64,000 nucleotides of DNA from an uncultured Prevotellaceae bacterium (lineage in GTDB: Bacteria > Bacteroidota > Bacteroidia > Bacteroidales > Bacteroidaceae): the NCBI GenBank assembly GCA_946411565.1, contig CAMKEM010000004.1:39617-103616 (forward strand), given 5' to 3'. Of this stretch, positions 52,999 to 60,674 are shown in pieces. Position 1 is the stretch's first letter. The number at the start of each line of letters is the position of its first letter. Position numbers and translations under genes: made by a program. The notes beneath the pieces are model-generated. The model had not been told where the DNA came from and made no database searches. It saw only the letters and a program-made list of their open reading frames with translations.

Positions 52999-53721
52999 AT
53001 GAAATATGCAATCATCGCAGCCGGTGAAGGATCCAGATTGGCTGAGGAAGGAATCTCTGAGCCAAAGCCGTTGGTCAAGGTTGCAGGACAATGTCTCGTT
53101 GACCGCTTGATTCGTGTCTTTCTTGCTAATGATGCAGAAGAGATTATCGTGGTATGCAACGACCTCACGCCCTTGGTTGATGAACATCTCAGGATGATAG
53201 AGCGTGAAGGATTTGAAGGTAAGAAGATACCGCTTCGACATATAGTCAGGACAACACCGAGTTCCATGCACAGCTTCTACGAGTTGAGCCAGTTCCTTAA
53301 CGACTCTCCTTTCGTTCTCACCACGGTGGATACTATCTTCCGTGATGAGGAATTTGCTGATTATATCTCTGCTTTCAAAGCCTCTCTTGCCGATGGCTCT
53401 GCTGATGGCATGATGGGCGTAACGGATTATATCGATGATGAGAAACCGTTGTATGTGGAAACCCGCCAAGGGGTAATTACAGGTTTCCTCGACTCTGATC
53501 CTGAAGGGAAATGCAAATACATTTCTGGTGGCATTTACGGTCTTACTCCAAAGGCTATTGATACTCTCAATCGCTGTATGAGTGAGGGTAAGAGCCGTAT
53601 GCGAAACTTCCAGCGAGGACTAATAGAGGATGGACTTCGGCTTATAGTTTTCCCCTTCTCCAATGTGCTTGATATTGACCATGCAGGTGATATAGATAAA
53701 GCGGAAGAAATGATAGGATAG
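52999..53721 (+). CDS. Sugar/alcohol-phosphate nucleotidyltransferase
   Basis: A 240-residue NTP-transferase (Rossmann-like, MobA/RfbA superfamily). Pyrophosphorylase motif YAIIAAGEGSRLAEEGISEPKPLV; acidic VLTTVDTIF for metal. It probably makes a CDP- or other NDP-alcohol. Next to a CDP-alcohol phosphatidyltransferase (54859) this suggests it activates a head group, perhaps as a CDP-alcohol; substrate unknown. Ends at the first arm of a family A repeat. Confidence 0.85.
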   Translation: MKYAIIAAGEGSRLAEEGISEPKPLVKVAGQCLVDRLIRVFLANDAEEIIVVCNDLTPLVDEHLRMIEREGFEGKKIPLRHIVRTTPSSMHSFYELSQFLNDSPFVLTTVDTIFRDEEFADYISAFKASLADGSADGMMGVTDYIDDEKPLYVETRQGVITGFLDSDPEGKCKYISGGIYGLTPKAIDTLNRCMSEGKSRMRNFQRGLIEDGLRLIVFPFSNVLDIDHAGDIDKAEEMIG

Positions 53722-53723
53722 GC

Positions 53724-53880
53724 GGCCTCTCCCCCCCGCCCTCCCCCGTAGGGAGGGAGCCGGAAGGCGAAGGGATGTCTCAACGGATATATAGAAAAAT
53801 CGGATGGGTAGTAGCAATAAACACGATAATTCTGTTGTTCTCCGGCTCCCTCCCTACGGGGGAGGGCGGGGGGAGAGGCC
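53724..53880. repeat. Family A repeat pair, right arm translated
   Basis: Left arm 53724-53770, right arm 53842-53880, inverted to each other. The ATG of the following gene lies in the loop at 53804, and the right arm is read as RLPPYGGGRGER. Confidence 0.9.
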
Positions 53881-54715
53881 GTGTTTCGTTCTTCTTATCT
53901 CCCGCTCTCCTCGCTTCTCTCCTAATTCCGTAGAAAATGACAGACTGATTCTTGAGGCTGTTGCCAAAGAGATGAAGGCGTTGGGGAATGAGGTGAGGAT
54001 GATGAGCGAAGAGGAAGTCCTTACGCTAAAAACCTTGCCAGAGGCAGATGTGATATTCTGTATGGCTCGTAGTAATGAGGCTCTTGAGATAATAGAACGT
54101 TCAAAGGCTCGTATCATAAATGCTCCTGAGGGTATCAGGATATGTGGCAATAGACTGGCTCTGGCCGATATTATGCGGAAGCTAGAAGTGCCTATGCCTC
54201 CAGAAAACGGCGATAACGGCATCTGGCTAAAGCGTGGCATAGGAACGGCTGAAGTAGCAGAAGATACGGTATTCTGCAAATCCGAGGAGGAAGTAGCGGA
54301 GGCTATGCGTCGCTTTGCCGATAGAGGCATAACGGATGTTTGCCGACAGGCTCATGTGGTGGGTGATTTGGTGAAGTTCTATGGTGTTGCCAATACGGAT
54401 TTCTTCTATCACTTCTATCCAACGGACTCTGGCCGTAGCAAGTTCGGAAGTGAGGAGCATAACGGAAAGGCTCATCATTATCCTTTCTCCGCAGAAGAGA
54501 TGAAAAAAGCCGTTGACCGTCTCGCAACATCCATCGGCGTTATCGTCTATGGTGGTGATGCGATAGTAATGTCTGACGGCTCTTTCGTGATAATAGACTT
54601 CAACGATTGGCCAACATTCTCACCATGTAGGGAAGAGGCGGCGAAGGCGATTCTAAAACAGTCATGGCCCCTCACCCGTCCTTCGGACACCCTCTCCCCA
54701 AGGGGCGAGGGGTAA
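53804..54715 (+). CDS. ATP-grasp protein with repeat-encoded N- and C-termini
   Basis: A 303-residue ATP-grasp-fold protein. Core begins at FVLLISRSPRFSPNSVENDRLI; later segments ITDVCRQAHVVGDLVKFYGV and VIIDFNDWPTFSPC are consistent with ATP-grasp metal sites. The first about 25 residues include RLPPYGGGRGER from a family A arm. The last about 17 (WPLTRPSDTLSPRGEG) and the stop come from a family B arm (54666-54712). So neither end is native. It would ligate an amino or carboxy compound; the substrate is unknown. It belongs to the presumed lipid head-group cluster. Confidence 0.75.
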   Translation: MGSSNKHDNSVVLRLPPYGGGRGERPCFVLLISRSPRFSPNSVENDRLILEAVAKEMKALGNEVRMMSEEEVLTLKTLPEADVIFCMARSNEALEIIERSKARIINAPEGIRICGNRLALADIMRKLEVPMPPENGDNGIWLKRGIGTAEVAEDTVFCKSEEEVAEAMRRFADRGITDVCRQAHVVGDLVKFYGVANTDFFYHFYPTDSGRSKFGSEEHNGKAHHYPFSAEEMKKAVDRLATSIGVIVYGGDAIVMSDGSFVIIDFNDWPTFSPCREEAAKAILKQSWPLTRPSDTLSPRGEG

Positions 54716-54844
54716 GTTAGTAAGGTAAACGCTAAAGATTGTAATAAATAAAAATTAGAAAAAGCCCTTTTATCCTGTGATTAGAAAAGGTAACTTCCTC
54801 CTCGCCCCTTGGGGAGAGGATGCCCAAAGGGCAGATGAGGGGCT
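54666..54844. repeat. Family B repeat pair between ATP-grasp and CDP-alcohol genes
   Basis: Left arm 54666-54712, right arm 54797-54844, inverted. The left arm provides the ATP-grasp stop codon; the right arm carries spurious in-frame ATG at 54820. Confidence 0.9.
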
Positions 54845-54858
54845 GGATTATTATTTTT

Positions 54859-55788
54859 ATGTTTAAGAATTTTCGTGATCTTCTTCACAGCACGTATAAA
54901 TCATACGATACGGAAGAGAACATAGACATATATTTCACACGTCCGATAGGCCTGTTCTTCGCGCTTATCTGGAAAAAACTTGGTGTGCATCCAAATGCGA
55001 TAACGATACTCTCGTTCTTTCTCGGAGCGGCTGCGGGATGGTGTTTCTACCATACATCGTTAGAGTGGAATATCTATGGAGTTCTGTTCCTGATGTTTGC
55101 CAATTTCTGCGATTCCACCGACGGACAGTTGGCTCGTCTTACTGGCAAAAAGACCATTACAGGCAGAATGCTCGACGGCTTTGCATCTGATGTCTGGTTC
55201 TTCTGTGTGTATGTGGCTATCTGTTTTCGTCTCATGCCAGAGAATATTCCGGGAACTGACGTGAAATGGGGCTTATGGATATGGGCTTTGTGCTGCCTCG
55301 CAGGACTTTGGGCACATACCATACAATGCCGCTATTCCGACTATTACCGCAATATCCATCTCTTCTTCCTTCTTGGCAAGGAGGGCTCAGAGCTTGATTC
55401 ATACGCCTCACAAAAGGCTATTGCCGATAGATATCGTGCAGAAAAGAACTGGGTGGGAGTGCTGTTCTTTGCAAACTATGCGAAGTATTGTCGTGCTCAG
55501 GAAAAGGGAACACCAGAGTTCCAGAAACTCAAGGCTGTACTTACTGAGCGATATGGAGGAATAGACAAGGTACCACAGAAATTTAGGGATGAGTTCAGAA
55601 GAAGGAGTTTTCCTTTGATGAAATACACCAATTTCCTAACTCATAACTGGCGTGCCATAATGCTGTTCATCGGTTGCCTCACTAATCATCCGTGGATATA
55701 TCCTCTCTTTGAGGTAACGGTTATGGCTGCTGTATGCGCCTATATGAGAAGGACTCACGAGAATATGTGTAAGGAGTTTGCAAAATGA
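54859..55788 (+). CDS. CDP-alcohol phosphatidyltransferase
   Basis: About 309 residues, five to six TM helices. The catalytic signature DSTDGQLARLTGKKTITG then RMLDGFASD fits D-x2-DG-x2-AR-x8-G-x3-D, but the final Asp comes after four instead of three residues. It transfers a phospho-alcohol from CDP-alcohol to a lipid acceptor in the inner membrane. Start 54859 is chosen because ATG 54820 is inside a repeat arm. The stop overlaps the HAD gene (ATGA). Confidence 0.88.
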   Translation: MFKNFRDLLHSTYKSYDTEENIDIYFTRPIGLFFALIWKKLGVHPNAITILSFFLGAAAGWCFYHTSLEWNIYGVLFLMFANFCDSTDGQLARLTGKKTITGRMLDGFASDVWFFCVYVAICFRLMPENIPGTDVKWGLWIWALCCLAGLWAHTIQCRYSDYYRNIHLFFLLGKEGSELDSYASQKAIADRYRAEKNWVGVLFFANYAKYCRAQEKGTPEFQKLKAVLTERYGGIDKVPQKFRDEFRRRSFPLMKYTNFLTHNWRAIMLFIGCLTNHPWIYPLFEVTVMAAVCAYMRRTHENMCKEFAK

Positions 55789-56519
55789 TAAAAGCGATAC
55801 TCTTTGACTATGGTGCTACGCTCGACACGTTCGGGCAGCATTGGGGAATGGTCATCTGGCATGGCTACGAGCATCTTGACATTCCCGTAATAGAGGCTCA
55901 GTATCGTGAGGCATACGTCTATGGCGAGCGCACACTTGGAAGTAAGGAGATAATCTGCAAAACTGATACTTTCCTCACCACCCTCAATGTGAAGATTGAC
56001 CTTCAGTTTGATTTCCTTCGCGATTCTGGTGCATGGTTGCCAGAGCCAGAAGAACGTAAGGCAAAGCACGATGCCCTTGTGGAATATCTCTATTCGGGAC
56101 TTCAAAGGAATATGTCGCACACCAGACAGGTTCTTTCGCAGTTGCGAGAAAAGGCAATCCCAATGGCACTTGTCAGCAATTTCTACGGAAACGTGGAAAC
56201 GGTGCTTGCAGAGATGCAGATTCGTGATTTCTTCTGCGATGTGATAGAATCAGCACAGGTAGGAATACGAAAGCCCGATCCACGACTTTACGCCCTCGGT
56301 GTTGAGGCTTTGAGAAAGAAAGCCTTCCCAGAGCAAATAGATGAACAGGATATACTCGTTGTCGGCGACAGCATTTCGAAGGATATCATTCCTGCCAATA
56401 GTCTTGGATGCAAGACTGCCTGGTTCAAGGGCGAGGGCTGGAAGAAGAAAACGGTTGATGAGACGATTCCAGATTTCATTATCACAGATTTACAGGATAT
56501 AGCAAAATTATCAATATAA
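55785..56519 (+). CDS. HAD-superfamily hydrolase
   Basis: A 244-residue HAD phosphatase-like enzyme. Nucleophile motif FDYGATLDTFG (D-x-G-x-T), a helical cap, and the C-terminal VVGDSISKDIIPANSLGCKT. It could dephosphorylate a head-group intermediate, as expected in inositol- or glycerol-phospholipid synthesis. It overlaps the previous gene by four bases and its stop touches the next reading frame. Confidence 0.87.
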   Translation: MIKAILFDYGATLDTFGQHWGMVIWHGYEHLDIPVIEAQYREAYVYGERTLGSKEIICKTDTFLTTLNVKIDLQFDFLRDSGAWLPEPEERKAKHDALVEYLYSGLQRNMSHTRQVLSQLREKAIPMALVSNFYGNVETVLAEMQIRDFFCDVIESAQVGIRKPDPRLYALGVEALRKKAFPEQIDEQDILVVGDSISKDIIPANSLGCKTAWFKGEGWKKKTVDETIPDFIITDLQDIAKLSI

Positions 56520-58900
56520 ATAATAAAAACAGAACGATTATCAAACATTTAATCTACATATTACTACTATTCATCGTTAGTCTGTCTGCCAATGCGCAGA
56601 TGGACGGAACCGTTAAGAAGCGCACAGGCGACTCTCTGTTTGCTGATGTGAATCTAACTGGTGTGGAGGTGAAGGCTAAGAGAAAAAGGTATTCTCGAAA
56701 GAACAATCCTGCTGTTGAGCTTATGAAGCGTGTCATAGCGGCAAAGAAGCAGAACAAGCTGACCAACAAGCCATACTATCAGTATCAGAATTATGAGAAA
56801 ATGACAATATCTCTCAATGGCGTTACTGGTGAAATGCTTGATTCTGGCTTCATCGGTCGTACCCCTTGGCTCAGAAATCAGGTGGAGTTCAGTCCGTTGA
56901 GCGGTCAGTTGATTCTCCCTTTCATCCTCGATGAGAAAGTGACAAAGGTGATGTACCGCAAGTCACCTGAGAAACAGCGTACCGTTGTGCTTGGCGAGCG
57001 TTCTGAAGGTATCAACCAGATATTCGAGACAGGTAATATCTTCAATGCCTTGTCTGCTGATGCGTTCTGCGAGGTGGATATCTACGACAACAGCATCCGA
57101 CTACTTCGTCGCACCATGACATCGCCTATTGCCGATGATGCCGTCGGCTTCTATCGCTATTACATCATGGATACGGTGAAGGTGGATCGCGATTCGTGCT
57201 ATCACATCTTCTTCACCCCTAATAATCCGCAGGACTTCGGCTTCAACGGAGATATGTATATTCTGAAGGACTCTTCACTCCATGTGAAGAAGGTATCGCT
57301 ATCAATTCCGAAATCGTCTGGTATCAATTTCGTGGAAGGAATGCAGATAAATCAGGAGTATTCGCTTCTGCCTTCAGGTGATTGGGTGCTTACTGTCAAT
57401 GACCTCATCGTGGCATTGCGTATCAATCAGTCTATGGCTCACGGACTTATGGTAAGAACCTCTACACGAAGCGATTACTCGTTTGATCCTATCGACGATA
57501 AGCAGTTTGCAGGCGTGGGCGATATCCGTAAGGATGCCAATGCCGAGATACAGGATGAGCAGTTCTGGCGAGCCAACCGTAAGGTGGATCTCACCACTTC
57601 CGAGAGAAACATGGGAAAGTTCGTGAAGGAAGCCCAGAGCATGAAGGGATTCAGTTGGATAATGTTCTTCATACGTCCTGTGGTTGAGAACTTTGTAGAG
57701 ACAGGCTTCAACGGAAAGCCTTCAAAGTTTGATATAGGTCCTGTCAATACCATCATCTCGCGAAACTTCATCGATGGCTACAGAGTGCGCCTTTCGGGTA
57801 TCACCACAGCCAATCTCAACCGCCACCTCTTCCTCTCTGGATATGTGGCTCATGGCTTCGACACCAAGAACAACTATTACAAGGGTGAAGTGACATATTC
57901 ATTCAACCCAAAGAAATACATCCCGATGGAGTTCCCTCGTCGCACCATTATGTTCCATTCATCCTACGATGTGATGTCACCTTCGGATAAGTTCCTCGTA
58001 AACGATAAGGATAACGTGTTTACGGCATTCAAATGGGCGAAGGTGGATAAGATGATGTTCTACCATCGTCACAAACTGGAATTTGAATACGAGGAAGAGT
58101 GGGGAATACGCTATTTGGCTAATGTAAAGGTGGAGAAGAATGATGGTGCAGGCAACTTGCATTTCCGTCGATTGTCAGACCCCGATACCGAACTCACCTT
58201 GAATACCACCGAGCTGCATTTTGAGGTAGAGTATGCCCCTGGGCGTACCTTTATCAACACGAAGCAGAACCGTATTCCTAACAATAACGATGCACCTGTG
58301 TTCAAGCTCTCGCATACGTTTGGCGTGAAGGGATTCCTTGGCGGCGACTATAACTACAATGTCACGGAGGCAAGCATCTACAAGCGTATCTGGCTCAACT
58401 CATGGGGTAAGGTGAACTGCAATTTCAAGGGCGGCATACAATGGTCGCAAGTGCCATTCCCATTGCTCATGATGCCAGCAGCCAATCTGTCGTATATCAT
58501 TCAGAAGCGATGCTTCAACCTCGTGAACAATATGGAGTTCCTCAACGACCGCTACGCATCGGCTGATTTAGAGTGGGATTTAGCGGGCAAGATATTCAAT
58601 CGTGTGCCTCTGCTCAAGAAACTCAAGTGGCGTGAGGTCGTAGGCTTCAAGACACTCTGGGGCGGAATATCAGAAAAGAACAATCCATTCCTTGAGCGCA
58701 ATCAAGGCTCCACCATGTTGATGCAGTTCCCAGAAGGCTGTACGGTGATGGATCCTAATCGTCCATACGCTGAGTTTTCAGTCGGCGTATATAATATCTT
58801 CAAGTTCTTCCGCGTTCAATATGTACGCAGACTCAACTATCTCGACCTCCCTACCGCCCATAAGCATGGCGTAAGGCTTATGTTCGAGATGACGTTCTAA
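56516..58900 (+). CDS. DUF5686-family outer-membrane protein, start codon unclear
   Basis: About 794 residues if counted from 56516. A signal peptide (NRTIIKHLIYILLLFIVSLSANAQ) is encoded upstream of the first ATG (56600), yet between the upstream in-frame stop (56459) and 56600 there is no ATG, GTG or TTG. ATA at 56516 overlaps the HAD stop as ATAA, as ATGA would. DUF5686 features: LTGVEVKAKRKRYSRKNNPAVELMKRV, and a long beta-barrel-like C-terminal half. Predicted outer-membrane barrel; function unknown. Confidence 0.78.
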   Translation: MNNKNRTIIKHLIYILLLFIVSLSANAQMDGTVKKRTGDSLFADVNLTGVEVKAKRKRYSRKNNPAVELMKRVIAAKKQNKLTNKPYYQYQNYEKMTISLNGVTGEMLDSGFIGRTPWLRNQVEFSPLSGQLILPFILDEKVTKVMYRKSPEKQRTVVLGERSEGINQIFETGNIFNALSADAFCEVDIYDNSIRLLRRTMTSPIADDAVGFYRYYIMDTVKVDRDSCYHIFFTPNNPQDFGFNGDMYILKDSSLHVKKVSLSIPKSSGINFVEGMQINQEYSLLPSGDWVLTVNDLIVALRINQSMAHGLMVRTSTRSDYSFDPIDDKQFAGVGDIRKDANAEIQDEQFWRANRKVDLTTSERNMGKFVKEAQSMKGFSWIMFFIRPVVENFVETGFNGKPSKFDIGPVNTIISRNFIDGYRVRLSGITTANLNRHLFLSGYVAHGFDTKNNYYKGEVTYSFNPKKYIPMEFPRRTIMFHSSYDVMSPSDKFLVNDKDNVFTAFKWAKVDKMMFYHRHKLEFEYEEEWGIRYLANVKVEKNDGAGNLHFRRLSDPDTELTLNTTELHFEVEYAPGRTFINTKQNRIPNNNDAPVFKLSHTFGVKGFLGGDYNYNVTEASIYKRIWLNSWGKVNCNFKGGIQWSQVPFPLLMMPAANLSYIIQKRCFNLVNNMEFLNDRYASADLEWDLAGKIFNRVPLLKKLKWREVVGFKTLWGGISEKNNPFLERNQGSTMLMQFPEGCTVMDPNRPYAEFSVGVYNIFKFFRVQYVRRLNYLDLPTAHKHGVRLMFEMTF

Positions 58901-58904
58901 AGAA

Positions 58905-59088
58905 CACAGCCCCTCACCAGTAGCCCCTCACCGGCCCTTCGGGCATCCTCTCCCCAAGGGGCGAGGTTCGAGTTACATTTTATCGCTTATGAGGGTATCC
59001 CTTAAAGGGATTATTACTAACTTCCTCCTCGCCCCTTGGGGAGAGGATGCCCGAAGGGCCGGTGAGGGGCTACTGGTGAGGGGCTGTG
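58905..59088. repeat. Family B repeat pair with 59-bp perfect arms
   Basis: Left arm 58905-58966, right arm 59024-59088. At least 59 bp are perfect complements, each with a doubled 'cccctcacc' unit at the outer end. The loop contains TATCGCTTATGAGGG and a small palindrome. Confidence 0.92.
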
Positions 59089-59109
59089 GTTTCTTATATT
59101 ATTTATTAT

Positions 59110-59766
59110 ATGGTAATCTTAGCAGACAGACAAGACATAACACGAGTTGGGCTTCAGTATATCCTTACTGATATGTTCCCTGGTATCGAACTGCATTATT
59201 CAGAAGATAAGGCATCACTCATCGAGCGCCTTAAGCAGACGCATTTCCGTCCATCAAACGAGGCGATCGTGATACTCGATTACACCCAGTTCGACTTCAT
59301 CAATGATGCAGAACTCTCAAATCTTGCCTCTCGCTTCCCCGATTCACAATGGATTCTCTTCTCCGAGGAGTTGAGTGTGGATTTCGCGCGTAGGATGATA
59401 ACAACATGCTCACAGTTCAGCGTGTTGCTCAAGGAATCGCCAATGAACGAAATTCGCGACTGCATACGATATGCGGTTAATGATCGTCGCTATATCTGTC
59501 AGCGAATGACCGAACAACTCTTTGCGCCCCAGCCACAGGTAGATATTGATCTTGGAACACTTACCAAGACCGAGAAGGAGATTCTGAGGGATATCGCCCT
59601 CGGACTCACCACAAGCGATATAGCCGAAAAGCGATGCGCCTCATTCCACACTATTAACACCCACCGCAAGAATATATACCGTAAGCTCTCCGTGAATAAC
59701 GTTCACGAGGCCACCCGCTACGCCCTTCGTGCCGGCATCGTGGATGAGGCGGAGTATTATATATAG
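59110..59766 (+). CDS. LuxR/NarL-type response regulator
   Basis: About 218 residues. The N-terminal receiver-like domain (VILADRQDITRVGLQYIL) has a possible phospho-acceptor Asp in AIVILDYTQFD; the C-terminal HTH is LTKTEKEILRDIALGLTTSDIA then INTHRKNIYRKLSVNN. It likely binds DNA in response to a phospho-relay whose kinase is not adjacent. ATG 59110 is chosen since the frame before it is repeat. No target operator was recognised. Confidence 0.9.
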   Translation: MVILADRQDITRVGLQYILTDMFPGIELHYSEDKASLIERLKQTHFRPSNEAIVILDYTQFDFINDAELSNLASRFPDSQWILFSEELSVDFARRMITTCSQFSVLLKESPMNEIRDCIRYAVNDRRYICQRMTEQLFAPQPQVDIDLGTLTKTEKEILRDIALGLTTSDIAEKRCASFHTINTHRKNIYRKLSVNNVHEATRYALRAGIVDEAEYYI

Positions 59767-59767
59767 A

Positions 59768-59927
59768 GGCCTCTCCCCCCGCCCTCCCCCGTAGGGAGGG
59801 AGCCGGAAGGCGATGGGGGCAAGAGAAGGGTTAAGTAAAAAAATGATTGAACGTTTAATAGCGAGAAAAAGGTAACTACTTGTGCGAATCGGCTCCCTCC
59901 CTACGGGGGAGGGCGGGGGGAGAGGCC
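59768..59927. repeat. Family A repeat pair between regulator and TtcA-like gene
   Basis: Left arm 59768-59816, right arm 59890-59927, inverted. The loop includes 'taatagcgagaaaaagg'. ATG 59880 lies upstream of the right arm and would translate it, but is not the likely start. Confidence 0.9.
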
Positions 59928-59954
59928 GCTTCTCTTTTCATTTTTCGTATATTC

Positions 59955-60662
59955 ATGTCTATCTGCGAGAGAAAAATAAAAAAGAAATTTGATTCTGGAT
60001 GTACGTTATATCATCTTTTGGAAGATAATGACCGCATCCTCATAGCCCTTTCAGGAGGAAAGGACTCCCTCATGCTTGCCCGCCTCATGGCACAGCGTGC
60101 ACGCATCTATAAGCCGAGGATAGAGGTAGAGGCAGCACACGTCATCATGGATAACATCCCATACGAGACCGACCGCACATATCTCCAGAACTACTGTGAC
60201 GAGTTAGGAATCAGATTACACATACTCCACTCCCGTTTTGATGAGAGCACCGATCCGCGCAAGACACGCTGTTTCCTCTGTGCATGGAATCGAAGAAAAG
60301 CCCTCTTCGAGTTTGCCGTGTCAAACGGCTTCAATAAGATAGCCCTTGGTCATCACAATGACGACATCATCATCACCTATCTAATGAACATCACCTTTGA
60401 AGGCTCAGCCCACACCATGCCCCCGATGCTTCAGTTAGAACACTATCCCCTTCAAATCATCCGTCCCATGTGTCTTGTACATGAAGACGATATCCGCGAG
60501 ATAGCAGAAGAGCTTGAATTCCAGAAGCAGAAAACCATTTGTCCCTACGAGGAAGAAACCAACCGCAAGACCATGTCAGATGTCTTCCGTCATCTTCAGA
60601 AAATAAACCCAGAGGCACGATACTCCCTCTCACGAGTGGCTCTGCCAAAGATAGAGAAATAG
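59955..60662 (+). CDS. ttcA: TtcA-like tRNA 2-thiocytidine synthase
   Basis: About 235 residues with the PP-loop ALSGGKDSLMLARLM and the Cys pair RCFLCAWNRRKALFEFA, plus ALGHHNDDIIITYLM. These are hallmarks of TtcA/TtuA-type ATP pyrophosphatases that thiolate cytidine 32 of tRNA through an iron-sulfur cluster. A non-TtcA PP-loop paralogue is possible. ATG 59955 is chosen over 59880, since the latter would prepend a repeat-encoded peptide (SAPSLRGRAGGEAAS). Confidence 0.85.
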   Translation: MSICERKIKKKFDSGCTLYHLLEDNDRILIALSGGKDSLMLARLMAQRARIYKPRIEVEAAHVIMDNIPYETDRTYLQNYCDELGIRLHILHSRFDESTDPRKTRCFLCAWNRRKALFEFAVSNGFNKIALGHHNDDIIITYLMNITFEGSAHTMPPMLQLEHYPLQIIRPMCLVHEDDIREIAEELEFQKQKTICPYEEETNRKTMSDVFRHLQKINPEARYSLSRVALPKIEK

Positions 60663-60674
60663 TGAGGTGGGGTG

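Noticed and set aside
1744..59927. Repeat pairs as insertion sequences or MITEs of a known IS
   Set aside because: No transposase remnants, no constant terminal sequence, and no consistent target duplication could be recognised.
59880..59954. N-terminal extension of the TtcA-like protein
   Set aside because: It is mostly a translated repeat arm, and ATG 59955 begins the family-typical sequence.
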